From Anaerococcus vaginimassiliensis (GTDB taxonomy: Bacteria; Bacillota; Clostridia; Tissierellales; Peptoniphilaceae): DNA of 64,000 nt. Positions within the stretch are counted from its first letter, which is position 1. Each line of letters opens with the position of its first letter. The stretch covers positions 1,205,109 to 1,269,108 of the forward strand of contig NZ_LR130844.1 of the NCBI RefSeq assembly GCF_900626155.1, written 5' to 3'. Made by a program: the position numbers and the translations under genes. Shown piece by piece: positions 26,067 through 37,933 of this stretch. The notes beneath the pieces are model-generated. The model did no database searches. It worked only from the letters and a program-made list of their open reading frames with translations, and was not told the DNA's origin.

Positions 26067-26852
26067 ATGACAACAGATATAATAACAAGTCAAGATAGTG
26101 CTGTTATCCTATCAGAAATAGCTTCAAATGCTGGAGCTATCATGCTTGCCAATGGTGCAGAGATTTATAGGGTTGAGGATACAGTAGAAAGAATAATAAG
26201 AAGTAAAGAAAATATCAAAGACGTAGATGTTTATTCGGCAGCCAACGTCATAATAATATCCTTCTCTTATAAGGATGAAATCCATACAAATATAAGGAGG
26301 GTAAAAGCGAGAACACATAATTTATACTTTATAAATAAGGTGAATAGTTTTTCCAGAAATTTCGTTAGAGGAGATTATACTCTTCAAGAGGCATGGAAAG
26401 AACTACAGCATATAAAAAACGATCCAGGTCAGCCTATGTGGATGCAGGTTGCAGGATCTGCTATATCTTCAGGAGCTTTCCTATTGCTACTTGGCGGACA
26501 CTTTCCAGATGTACTTATTGCTTTTTTTGTAGGACTTGTCTCTTATATAATAAGTAACGTATTCCACGAGGCTAAATTTGGATTTTTCTTAGTAAATTTC
26601 ATAGCGGGCTTAGTCGTAAGTATTATAACTCTTAGCTTTAAACAATTTATACCTACAATAGAAGTAGATAAAATTGTGATAGCATCAATGATGGCATTTT
26701 TGCCAGGAATAACCCTTACGAATGCTATGAGAGACCTTATGAGTGGAGATGTGACTAGTGGACTAACTGGAGCAACTACTGCGATACTCATATCGACAGC
26801 CTTGGCACTAGGCGTTGCTATGCCAATTACCATTGTAACTTATATAATGTAA
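26067..26852 (+). CDS. ThrE/YjjP-family exporter subunit (DUF1212)
   Basis: A 261-residue membrane protein. The N-terminal cytoplasmic half has the family motif 'GAIMLANGAEIYRVEDTVER', followed by five predicted helices including 'GFFLVNFIAGLVVSIITLSF' and 'MMAFLPGITLTNAMRDLMSG'. It corresponds to the first half of threonine/serine exporter ThrE and to E. coli YjjP. It is followed after 9 nt by the matching second half, so this is the split two-gene form. Substrate could be threonine/serine or, as reported for YjjPB, succinate. Confidence 0.9.
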   Translation: MTTDIITSQDSAVILSEIASNAGAIMLANGAEIYRVEDTVERIIRSKENIKDVDVYSAANVIIISFSYKDEIHTNIRRVKARTHNLYFINKVNSFSRNFVRGDYTLQEAWKELQHIKNDPGQPMWMQVAGSAISSGAFLLLLGGHFPDVLIAFFVGLVSYIISNVFHEAKFGFFLVNFIAGLVVSIITLSFKQFIPTIEVDKIVIASMMAFLPGITLTNAMRDLMSGDVTSGLTGATTAILISTALALGVAMPITIVTYIM

Positions 26853-26861
26853 GGAGGATAA

Positions 26862-27341
26862 ATGTTTTATATTAGTCAATTTATAATTTCATTTATATGT
26901 GCTATAGGATTTTGTCTAGTATTTCAGACTCCCAAAAAACCAATGATAATCTCGGGGTTGAATGCAGGAATAGGCTGGCTAATCTATAAATCAGTAACGA
27001 TAAAAACAGGCTCAGCTTATATGGGGACCTTTTTATCAGCTTTCGTTATAGCTTTTATATCTGAGTATTGTGCGAAGGCTTTTAGATATCCAGCGGTAAT
27101 ATTTATAGTTCCAGGAATCATCAACCTATGTCCAGGAGAAGCAATATTTAATACTATGAAATATTTTATAAACAACGAAAACACACTAGTCCTACTGACA
27201 TTATTTAAAGCGATGGCTCTAGCAGGAGCAATAGCCTTTGGGGTACTACTATCGACATCATTTTCTACCAATATGAAAAACTTTAGAAGAAGAGGCACAA
27301 AGAGAACAAATTATACAAATTATTTTAGGAGAAAAAAATGA
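26862..27341 (+). CDS. ThrE/YjjB-family exporter subunit (DUF3815)
   Basis: A 159-residue polytopic protein with four to five helices, matching the C-terminal half of ThrE and E. coli YjjB. Family features include 'GFCLVFQTPKKPMIISGLNA', 'VTIKTGSAYMGTFLSAFVIA' and 'YPAVIFIVPGIINLCPGEAI'. The basic tail 'FRRRGTKRTNYTNYFRRKK' lies in the cytoplasm. The ribosome site TAAGGAGG is strong. It should form one transporter with the preceding subunit. Its last codons overlap the msrA start, so msrA is translated with it. Confidence 0.9.
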   Translation: MFYISQFIISFICAIGFCLVFQTPKKPMIISGLNAGIGWLIYKSVTIKTGSAYMGTFLSAFVIAFISEYCAKAFRYPAVIFIVPGIINLCPGEAIFNTMKYFINNENTLVLLTLFKAMALAGAIAFGVLLSTSFSTNMKNFRRRGTKRTNYTNYFRRKK

Positions 27342-27823
27342 AACAAACCATATATTTAGCTGGCGGTTGTTTTTGGGGAGTAGATGCTTATTTTAAAAAT
27401 ATCGAAGGAGTATTAGAAACAGAAGTGGGTTATGCTAATGGAAATACAACAGAAACCTACTATGAAAATCTAAAAAACACAGATCATGCAGAAACAGTAA
27501 AGGTAACTTACGATGATAGCTTAACAAGTCTTAGTAAACTCCTCGAGTATTTCTACTATATAATAGATCCATTCTCAATTGATAAGCAAGGAGCAGATAC
27601 AGGTAGGCAATATAGAACAGGAATATATTCGACAGATAAGAATACTTTAGGAAAAGTAGAAAGCTTTATTGAAGATAAACAAAAAGACGAAGATAAAAAG
27701 ATTCAAATAGAAGTAGAAGAGATTAAAAATTATATAAAAGCAGAAGAATATCACCAAGATTATCTAAAAAAGAATCCAAATGGCTATTGCCATGTGAATT
27801 TATTAGATGTGCCTGAGGTGTAA
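27338..27823 (+). CDS. msrA: Peptide methionine-S-sulfoxide reductase MsrA
   Basis: A 161-residue MsrA. The catalytic cysteine lies in 'LAGGCFWGVDAYFKNIEGV' near residue 10, and the substrate-binding segments 'TEVGYANGNTTETYYEN', 'DHAETVKVTYD' and 'DTGRQYRTGIYST' follow. It reduces methionine-S-sulfoxide in proteins. The C-terminal 'GYCHVNLLDVPEV' has another cysteine that could act as a resolving residue. Length is normal; there is no fused MsrB domain and none in the window. It overlaps yjjB by 4 nt and is followed by a terminator before the rRNA promoter. Confidence 0.95.
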   Translation: MKQTIYLAGGCFWGVDAYFKNIEGVLETEVGYANGNTTETYYENLKNTDHAETVKVTYDDSLTSLSKLLEYFYYIIDPFSIDKQGADTGRQYRTGIYSTDKNTLGKVESFIEDKQKDEDKKIQIEVEEIKNYIKAEEYHQDYLKKNPNGYCHVNLLDVPEV

Positions 27824-27849
27824 AATAGCTATAAATAGACTAAAAATAG

Positions 27850-27873
27850 GAATGTTTAAAACATTCTTATTTT
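27850..27873 (+). terminator. Intrinsic terminator after msrA
   Basis: GAATGTT pairs with AACATTC around a three-base loop and is followed by a T-rich tail. It isolates the rRNA promoter from upstream transcription. Confidence 0.75.
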
Positions 27874-27887
27874 TTCATAAAAAATAT

Positions 27888-27916
27888 TTGACACAAGAAA
27901 AAAAGCGTGGTACTAT
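27888..27916 (+). promoter_or_regulatory. Strong rRNA operon promoter
   Basis: A perfect TTGACA and TACTAT with a 17-nt spacer, about 220 nt upstream of the 16S gene. Transcription should start near base 27923, just in front of a GTCGGC/GCTGAC hairpin. Only one promoter was recognised. Confidence 0.88.
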
Positions 27917-27922
27917 ATATAA

Positions 27923-28137
27923 GTCGGCGATAGCTGACAGATATGAACCAAGTAAATTAAATAGCAATAACATAACCTTAAAATTCTTTTGATTTAAAAG
28001 GATAACAAAATTTAAATCACGCATCAGACGAATGTCAGATGTAAATGAAAGAGTCAGAATTAGCCTGTCCGGCTCCTAGAGGACCCTCCACGGAGTGGTC
28101 GAGGACGAAGGACGAGGAAAGATTCTCATAACAAACT
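27923..28137 (+). other. rRNA operon leader with several hairpins
   Basis: The transcribed leader holds a GTCGGC/GCTGAC hairpin with GATA loop at 27923-27938, a CATC..GATG hairpin at 28022-28041 and a copy of a 32-nt element also found in the 16S-23S spacer. TTCTCAT shortly before the 16S gene can pair with ATGAGAA just after it, a possible part of the 16S processing stem. No protein-coding gene is credible here. Confidence 0.6.
28067..28098 (+). repeat. 32-nt leader element, copy 1 (contains CCACGGAGTGG)
   Basis: This element starts GTCCGGCT and ends CCACGGAGTGG. It matches a segment of the 16S-23S spacer at 28 of 32 positions. The CCAC/GTGG arms form a small hairpin. One copy lies before 16S and one behind tRNA-Ala. 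Confidence 0.75.
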
Positions 28138-29670
<1,533 letters not shown>

Positions 29671-29778
29671 ATGAGAAGCTGGTACGCTAGCTTCTCACAC
29701 AGAAAAGAAAATAAAGATCGTTGGTATTAAAATATTAAGGTATTTTTAATCTAAAAACAAATAAACATCATTAAGCAT

Positions 29779-29854
29779 GGGGATATAGCTCAGCTGGGAG
29801 AGCACCTGCCTTGCACGCAGGGGGTCAAGAGTTCGAATCTCTTTATCTCCACCA
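29779..29854 (+). tRNA. tRNA-Ala (anticodon TGC)
   Basis: A 76-nt cloverleaf with CCA encoded. The acceptor arm GGGGATA pairs with TATCTCC, the anticodon arm CCTGC/GCAGG encloses the loop CTTGCAC with anticodon TGC, and the T-arm AAGAG/CTCTT encloses TTCGAAT. Confidence 0.97.
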
Positions 29855-29865
29855 TGAGCAAGTCC

Positions 29866-29897
29866 GTCCGGCTTTGAGAGGACCCACCACGGAGTGG
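29866..29897 (+). repeat. 32-nt leader element, copy 2, in the 16S-23S spacer
   Basis: It begins 11 nt after tRNA-Ala and differs from the leader copy at four positions, all in the loop-like middle; the CCACGGAGTGG hairpin is unchanged. Confidence 0.75.
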
Positions 29898-30078
29898 ATT
29901 CAAACGCTGAGTATATTAATACGAAGAGACGGTAAGCTCAAAATCGAACCAGCCTAAAGAAGTGAAAAAGTTATTAGTAAGTAACGTTATTTTATCATTT
30001 GACGCTAAAGCGACAAATTCTAAAATAATTCGAAATCAAAGATTTCGAACCCACTCAGCTTAGGCATAAAACTAAATA

Positions 30079-30093
30079 GCAAAAAATATTTCC

Positions 30094-30101
<8 letters not shown>
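30079..30101 (+). other. 5' arm of the 23S rRNA processing stem
   Basis: This segment is complementary, with one extra A, to 33151-33172 beyond the 3' end of the 23S gene. The two arms form a stem of about 22 bp that loops out the whole 23S precursor, the expected RNase III substrate. Confidence 0.85.
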
Positions 30102-33158
<3,057 letters not shown>

Positions 33159-33172
33159 GGAAATATTTTTGC

Positions 33173-33325
33173 TTGTCCCTAACCCGATTTGCAAAGCAAA
33201 TCGATGGTAGGTCAGCCGTCAGGCTTTCCCAAGAGCACGAAGTGCGATTGGTAAGAAAGCTACGACGTAGCTAGTAGGGATGAGGTCTAGTAAAAATACT
33301 AGACGCTATTTAGAAGGTTCAAAAA
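33173..33325 (+). other. 23S-5S spacer rich in small hairpins
   Basis: Several perfect hairpins follow each other: GATTTGC/GCAAATC with loop AAA, GCAC/GTGC with loop GAA, AGCTAC/GTAGCT with loop GAC, and GTCTAGT/ACTAGAC just before 5S. CCCTA and TAGGG flank most of them and can pair. No tRNA or protein gene is present. Confidence 0.7.
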
Positions 33326-33441
33326 TATGGTGATGATGGCATAAGGGATACACTTGTTCCCATACCGAACACAGAAGTTAAGCCTAACAACGCCGATGGT
33401 ACTCGGAGGGCAACCTCCCGGGAGACTAGGTAGTCGCCAAA
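33326..33441 (+). rRNA. rrf: 5S ribosomal RNA
   Basis: About 116 nt. The conserved core CCCATACCGAACACAGAAGT and GAAGTTAAGCCTA is followed by GATGGTACTCGGAGGGCAAC, and the ends TGGTGA and TCGCCA pair. End positions are approximate to a few bases. Confidence 0.95.
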
Positions 33442-33447
33442 CAAACC

Positions 33448-33474
33448 AGACTGGATATATTCCAGTCTTTTTTT
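33448..33474 (+). terminator. Intrinsic terminator of the rRNA operon
   Basis: AGACTGGA pairs with TCCAGTCT across a 5-nt loop and is followed by six T. No tRNA genes follow 5S. Confidence 0.92.
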
Positions 33475-33533
33475 GTATCTAAATTTATTTTAAATATAAG
33501 GATCAAGATTAAGGTAATGAATTATAGAAAATT

Positions 33534-33562
33534 TTGTAATAAATATGTGGATATGATAAAAT
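33534..33562 (+). promoter_or_regulatory. Promoter of the GH25 lysozyme gene
   Basis: TTGTAA and TAAAAT are separated by 17 nt, about 25 nt ahead of the ATAAGGAG ribosome site. Confidence 0.5.
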
Positions 33563-33596
33563 TACTTTAGTAAATTAATTGATATAAGGAGTAGTT

Positions 33597-34904
33597 ATGA
33601 ACTCAAATAATAAAAGGATGTTATTAGCTTTGTTAATTTTTGCTGGCTTTCCAACAATAGTTTATGCAGATGTAGATGGTGATATATTAAATGGGACCAA
33701 CTATTCAGAGGTAAAGACATATAATAGCAATTCTTATGACAATAATTCTAATAGTGAACCTAAAACCAATTCTGTAAGTATGAATGAAATAAATGAGGCT
33801 AGTTCTTATAGTGTAAAGGACAATGATGTAGTTTATTATAATGATAAAAATCTAGATGATGTTATAACAGAAGCTGGACTAAGTTATGACAAGGATAGGG
33901 TTAAGGCTCGTAAAGATGCGTTAACAAAAGGTGAAGATTTGCCAAGTTTTCCAAATGACTATGATAAACAAATAAAAGAAAAATATAACAGAGAAAATGA
34001 GGAAGCTAAGAAAAAAGCCCAAGAAGAATACGAAAGACAAAAAAGAGAGGAAGAAAAAAGAAAACAAGAATCTAATATGGATGTCACAAAACCATTGGTA
34101 AACTCAGATTATTATCCAAAAGTACCTATATATGATAAGGTAGTAGATATGAGTGTACATCAAACACCGAATGCTATAGATTATGATAAATTAGCTAGTT
34201 CAATTGATGGAGCTATTCTTAGAGCATCAATACGAAACAAGGATTTGGTTAACAGAAAAGATACAGCTGTAGAACGTCACTATCACGAGCTAAATAAAAG
34301 GGGGATTCCTCTAGGATTTTATCATTATTCCAGAGCTATAACAGAGGAAGAAGCTATAGCTGAGGCAAATTTTGTCCTAGACATAGTTAAAAATAAGAAA
34401 GTTTCACTACCAATATATATTGATATAGAGGATCATGATAGGCAGCTAAAATCTACCAAGAATCAAATATCAAAAGTAGCGGATGCTTTTTGTAAGGCAA
34501 TTAGGAGGAATGGCTATGTAGCTGGTATCTATTCCTATCCATGGTTTGCGGGTGAATACTTAACTAAAGAAGTTAGAGATAATAACGAGTTCTGGATTGC
34601 AGAATGGAAAAAAGATCAAAAATATCCTAATTATAATAAGAGCCATTATGACTCATGGCAATATTCATCCACAGGTGGAGTAGACGGTTATAACTATGAT
34701 ATAGACAAAAATGTCTTGTACAGAGATTATCCTTTAATAATGACAGGGAAAACTCACAAAGGCTATGATAAAGTAGCAGCTGAAATAATTTCTGGAAAAT
34801 GGGGCAATGGTCTAGAAAGACAGAAAAGACTAGAATATGCGGGATATAACTATAATCTAATCCAAGAATATGTGAATAAGCTGCTAAAATCTAATACTAT
34901 ATAA
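33597..34904 (+). CDS. Secreted GH25 family lysozyme (N-acetylmuramidase)
   Basis: A 435-residue exported protein. The signal peptide ends near 'FPTIVYADVDG'. Residues 30-75 are serine/asparagine-rich; residues 77-109 hold the motif 'DVVYYNDKNLDDVITEAG' shared with another secreted protein in the window; residues 125-160 are a charged lysine/glutamate helix. The catalytic GH25 barrel follows, from 'VVDMSVHQTPNAIDYDKLAS' through 'IPLGFYHYSRA' and the DxE acid 'LPIYIDIEDHD' to 'DSWQYSSTGGVDGYNYDID'. It cleaves the glycan strand between MurNAc and GlcNAc. No choline-binding, LysM or LPXTG signals are seen; the N-terminal part may provide wall targeting. It is a monocistronic gene. Confidence 0.93.
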   Translation: MNSNNKRMLLALLIFAGFPTIVYADVDGDILNGTNYSEVKTYNSNSYDNNSNSEPKTNSVSMNEINEASSYSVKDNDVVYYNDKNLDDVITEAGLSYDKDRVKARKDALTKGEDLPSFPNDYDKQIKEKYNRENEEAKKKAQEEYERQKREEEKRKQESNMDVTKPLVNSDYYPKVPIYDKVVDMSVHQTPNAIDYDKLASSIDGAILRASIRNKDLVNRKDTAVERHYHELNKRGIPLGFYHYSRAITEEEAIAEANFVLDIVKNKKVSLPIYIDIEDHDRQLKSTKNQISKVADAFCKAIRRNGYVAGIYSYPWFAGEYLTKEVRDNNEFWIAEWKKDQKYPNYNKSHYDSWQYSSTGGVDGYNYDIDKNVLYRDYPLIMTGKTHKGYDKVAAEIISGKWGNGLERQKRLEYAGYNYNLIQEYVNKLLKSNTI

Positions 34905-34910
34905 TGAAAA

Positions 34911-34943
34911 GACTCACTTAGAAATTCCTAGGTGAGTTTATTT
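34911..34943 (+). terminator. Intrinsic terminator after the GH25 gene
   Basis: ACTCACTTAG pairs with CTAGGTGAGT (one G-U pair) around a 6-nt loop, followed by a T-rich tail. Confidence 0.8.
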
Positions 34944-35010
34944 TTACTTGATTATAATAGATAAACATATACAGTAATTATTGAATTTAAATTTATAGAA
35001 GGAGTATTTT

Positions 35011-35232
35011 ATGGCTGGAATTAAATATGATATAGTAGAAAATCTTGGAATTCTTTCAACTAATGCCAAGGGATGGACTAAGGAACTTAATCTAGTATCT
35101 TGGAATGAAAGGGATCCTAAGTATGATATTCGTGATTGGAATGAAGATCATACAAGAATGAGCAAGGGAATTACACTAACTACTGAAGAAGCTGAGGTTT
35201 TGAAAAATATTTTAGCTGATGAATTTAATTAA
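35011..35232 (+). CDS. YdbC-like PC4-fold single-stranded nucleic acid binding protein
   Basis: A 73-residue protein of the YdbC/PC4 (p15) family. The N-terminal sheet 'IKYDIVENLGILSTNAKGWT' and 'KELNLVSWNERDPKYDIRDW' and the closing helix 'LTTEEAEVLKNILADEF' match lactococcal YdbC, whose structure resembles eukaryotic PC4 and which binds single-stranded DNA as a dimer. Role in the cell is unknown. The ribosome site GAAGGAG is clear. It stands alone between two terminators and has a TATAAT about 55 nt upstream. Confidence 0.85.
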   Translation: MAGIKYDIVENLGILSTNAKGWTKELNLVSWNERDPKYDIRDWNEDHTRMSKGITLTTEEAEVLKNILADEFN

Positions 35233-35240
35233 TGAGAAGA

Positions 35241-35270
35241 GGGCAATTACATTATGTAATCGCCTTTTTT
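35241..35270 (+). terminator. Intrinsic terminator after the ydbC-like gene
   Basis: An imperfect stem from GGGCAATTAC and GTAATCGCC with a short loop, followed by six T. Confidence 0.8.
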
Positions 35271-35298
35271 ATTTGAAGCTTTTAATATGCTTATAATC

Positions 35299-35326
35299 TT
35301 GATTAAGACAAGTAAAAAAGTATATT
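35299..35326 (+). promoter_or_regulatory. Promoter placed for a leaderless cysteine desulfurase mRNA
   Basis: TTGATT and TATATT are 16 nt apart. The -10 ends six bases before the ATG, so transcription would start at or next to the start codon. No Shine-Dalgarno sequence precedes that ATG. Confidence 0.45.
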
Positions 35327-35332
35327 TTATGA

Positions 35333-36400
35333 ATGAAGAAGATTTATTTTGATTATGCAGCAACAAGCATAAAAAGAAAAAAAATTTTAGAAAATATATT
35401 AAAAAATGCAGAAAGTTTTGATGGCAACCCTGATTCCACTCATGCTTATGGAAGAGAAGCTAAGAAAATTCTAGAGGATTCCAGAAGAAAAATAGCTAAA
35501 AGCATAGGAGCAAATCCAAATCAAGTTATATTTACATCCGGCGCGAGCGAATCAAATAATACAGTTATAAATGCCTATAAAAATAATCATATAATATCAA
35601 CGAATATTGAGCACGACTCTATATTAAATACATTAAGTGGTAAAAATGTATCATACCTAAAAGCAGATAGGGAAGGTATGGTTCACCTAGAAGATTTAAA
35701 AAAACTAATAAATGACGATACAAAACTAGTAATAGTGATGTTTGTAAACAATGAGATTGGAACTATTGAACCGGTCAAGGAAATTGGAGCTTATTTAAAA
35801 GATAAGCCAATTCATTTCCACGTCGATGCAGTCCAAGCTTACGGCCACATAGACATAGATGTTGATGAAATAGGATGTGACTCTATATCCTTGTCGGCCC
35901 ATAAAGTTGGTGGGATAAATGGATTTGGAATTTTATATTTAAGAAATAATTTAAGCCCTCTAATTCTTGGAGGAGAGCAGGAAAAACATAGAAGGGCAGG
36001 GACATCCTTTACCATGGGAGCATATTCTATGGCCAAAGCTTTTGAAAAGACCCAAGAAGAAAGATCAAAGATAAAAGAACTTAAGGAATATTTTATAGAT
36101 AATTTAAAAAATACTGGCCTTAACTATCAGATAAATGGAAGTTTGGAAAAATCATCTGACCATATAATAAATATATACTTTGCTGATTATAAGTCAGATT
36201 TTTTACTTACCTACCTTGATATGAACGGGGTATGCGCATCAGCAGGATCAGCTTGTAGGGCAGGTAGTTTCTTACCAAGCCATGTCATTTCAAATATGTA
36301 TGATGAAAGTAGGGCGAATCACTCCATAAGATTTTCCTTTGGTTACCAAAATAATAAAGAAGAGATAGATAAGGTCATAGAAGTTTTATCAAATTTATAA
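35333..36400 (+). CDS. Cysteine desulfurase (NifS/IscS-like class V aminotransferase)
   Basis: A 355-residue PLP enzyme, slightly shorter than IscS. The opening 'KKIYFDYAATS' is family-typical; the phosphate-binding part is 'FTSGASESNNTVINAY', the cofactor aspartate is in 'HFHVDAVQAYGHI', the PLP lysine in 'SLSAHKVGGINGFGILY' and the catalytic cysteine loop in 'GVCASAGSACRAGS'. It supplies sulfur for tRNA thiolation or iron-sulfur clusters. No IscU or IscR is adjacent. mnmA lies about 4.3 kb downstream, which hints at a YrvO-like dedicated partner separated by the ABC/two-component operon. The start lacks a ribosome site but is the natural family start. Confidence 0.92.
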   Translation: MKKIYFDYAATSIKRKKILENILKNAESFDGNPDSTHAYGREAKKILEDSRRKIAKSIGANPNQVIFTSGASESNNTVINAYKNNHIISTNIEHDSILNTLSGKNVSYLKADREGMVHLEDLKKLINDDTKLVIVMFVNNEIGTIEPVKEIGAYLKDKPIHFHVDAVQAYGHIDIDVDEIGCDSISLSAHKVGGINGFGILYLRNNLSPLILGGEQEKHRRAGTSFTMGAYSMAKAFEKTQEERSKIKELKEYFIDNLKNTGLNYQINGSLEKSSDHIINIYFADYKSDFLLTYLDMNGVCASAGSACRAGSFLPSHVISNMYDESRANHSIRFSFGYQNNKEEIDKVIEVLSNL

Positions 36401-36426
36401 AATCAGCCACGACGGCTGATTTTATT
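36399..36426 (+). terminator. Intrinsic terminator after the cysteine desulfurase gene
   Basis: AATCAGCC pairs with GGCTGATT around a 5-nt loop and continues into a T-rich tail. It overlaps the stop codon region. Confidence 0.8.
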
Positions 36427-36435
36427 GTGCCTATA

Positions 36436-36490
36436 TTTAAGGAAGATTTAAGATTAGTTTAAGTTTAAGCAAATGTTAGTAACTTATAAT
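36436..36490 (+). promoter_or_regulatory. Promoter with phased TTTAAG direct repeats (candidate response-regulator site)
   Basis: TTTAAG occurs at 36436, 36447, 36458 and 36464. The first three are exactly 11 bp apart, one helical turn, as in binding sites of OmpR/PhoB-type regulators. A consensus TATAAT at 36485-36490 lies downstream with only a weak -35 beneath the last repeats, as expected for an activated promoter. The operon it serves encodes an OmpR-type regulator. Confidence 0.6.
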
Positions 36491-36510
36491 ACTTATAAGG
36501 AGGAAGGAAT

Positions 36511-37185
36511 ATGCTAACAGTAAAGAACTTAAATAAAAAATTTGATGAAAAAATTATCTATCAAAATTTAAATCTTGAATTAAAAAAAGGAGAGATATTT
36601 GCTTTAATAGGGCCAAATGGGATTGGAAAGACCACACTTATTCGCATGATGCTTGGACTTGATAGAGCCTATGAAGGAGAGATTAGTAAAGGCCAATACA
36701 AAATTGGCTACAGTCCAGAAACTCCAGATTTTCCAGAAATCTTAACAGGCAAAGAATTATTAGACCTCATTAAATACCACCATGAATCAGAGGATAATAT
36801 TGATCAATTGATGAAAAAAGTAGGTTTAAATCCAGCTAATAATACTAAAATTTTAAATTACTCCAAGGGGATGCTCCAAAGACTAGCAGTAGCTCAGTCA
36901 CTGATTGGTGATCCTGATATAATTCTATTGGATGAACCTGCAAGTGGACTAGATTTTTTTGGACAGATGGCCATGCAAGATTTAATAAATGAACTAAAAT
37001 CATCGGATAAATCTATACTTTTAAACTCTCATTTACTCTATGACGTAGAAAAAATAGCAGACAGAGGTCTTATAATTATGGGGTCTAAGGATTTTAAAGA
37101 ATTTTCTAGGGATGACTTTAAGCAAAAACTACTTTCTCAAATATTTTTAGACTTTGCAAAGGAGATAGGTTATGAACCTCACTAA
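36511..37185 (+). CDS. ABC transporter ATP-binding protein
   Basis: A 224-residue ATPase of the ABC-2/drug-lantibiotic type. Walker A is 'GPNGIGKTTLIRMMLGLDR', the signature is 'LNYSKGMLQRLAVAQSL' (YSKGM rather than LSGGQ, common in this subclass), Walker B is 'DPDIILLDEPASGLDFFG' and the switch histidine is in 'ILLNSHLLYDVEKIADRG'. AAGGAGGAAGG precedes the start. It overlaps the permease gene by 14 nt. It is the first gene of a five-gene operon with a permease, a membrane-bound HExxH protein, a response regulator and a histidine kinase. Confidence 0.93.
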   Translation: MLTVKNLNKKFDEKIIYQNLNLELKKGEIFALIGPNGIGKTTLIRMMLGLDRAYEGEISKGQYKIGYSPETPDFPEILTGKELLDLIKYHHESEDNIDQLMKKVGLNPANNTKILNYSKGMLQRLAVAQSLIGDPDIILLDEPASGLDFFGQMAMQDLINELKSSDKSILLNSHLLYDVEKIADRGLIIMGSKDFKEFSRDDFKQKLLSQIFLDFAKEIGYEPH

Positions 37186-37933
37186 GTTACATATAAAAGA
37201 AAATTTGAGCAAATCATCATTTGTTATTTTCGCGATAATAGGATTAATAATTACATTTTTAGCTAGAGGGATGGAAGTCACTGCTCCTGGAATGAATACT
37301 AGTGGCGATATTGGTAGATACGGACTGCAATGGACGATTATAAGTTTAATATCTTCTTTGGCCGCAGTGACATTATCTTCAGGAAGCTTTAAAAAATATT
37401 TAACAAGTGATTTACCAGATATCTTAAGTGTCCATGGATTAAGTCTTAAAAAACAAATCAGTCAAATATTTAAAGCAGATGTTTTTATAAGTATGTTTAT
37501 GGGCATATTGCTTCTAATAGGAATGCTTATAAATATTATAATACAAAGACCAAAAATAAGTCTGATAGGCTTTCTACTAGCCATATTAATTTATCTGTTT
37601 ACTATATTTTTAGTAAATTTACTGATGGGCATTTTAAATTTACTATTCAATCCTGCAGCTGGGGCCTTATTTGGAATATTTTTTGTAATAATTGGTGTAC
37701 TTAGAGGATTGTTAACTTTTATTTTAGAAATGCAAGGTGGCATTATTTCAGAAATTATGGTTAGGATTTTATATATATTCCCACCTATAGATGATTTTGG
37801 AAAGATTGCTCGTGATTTGTTTTTAGGAGAATTTACTAATATGAGATTACTAGTCCAATGCTTGCTTTATGTATGGATTTTAGTAGGTATATATTATTTA
37901 GCAAAGAAATGGAAGGTAGGAGATGAAAAATAA
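37172..37933 (+). CDS. ABC-2-like transporter permease
   Basis: A 253-residue integral membrane protein with about six helices, such as 'SSFVIFAIIGLIITFLARGM', 'VFISMFMGILLLIGMLINII', 'IGFLLAILIYLFTIFLVNLL' and 'LFGIFFVIIGVLRGLLTFIL'. Sequence outside the helices is not diagnostic, but size and the overlap with the ATPase gene identify it as its permease partner. The substrate is not evident; small ABC-2 systems beside two-component genes often handle lantibiotics, peptides or lipids. It overlaps the HExxH gene by 11 nt, so the transporter genes and that gene are translationally coupled. Confidence 0.85.
   Translation: MNLTKLHIKENLSKSSFVIFAIIGLIITFLARGMEVTAPGMNTSGDIGRYGLQWTIISLISSLAAVTLSSGSFKKYLTSDLPDILSVHGLSLKKQISQIFKADVFISMFMGILLLIGMLINIIIQRPKISLIGFLLAILIYLFTIFLVNLLMGILNLLFNPAAGALFGIFFVIIGVLRGLLTFILEMQGGIISEIMVRILYIFPPIDDFGKIARDLFLGEFTNMRLLVQCLLYVWILVGIYYLAKKWKVGDEK

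Noticed and set aside
27807-27992. A 61-codon plus-strand frame after msrA
   Set aside because: It runs across the msrA terminator and the rRNA promoter and has no ribosome site.
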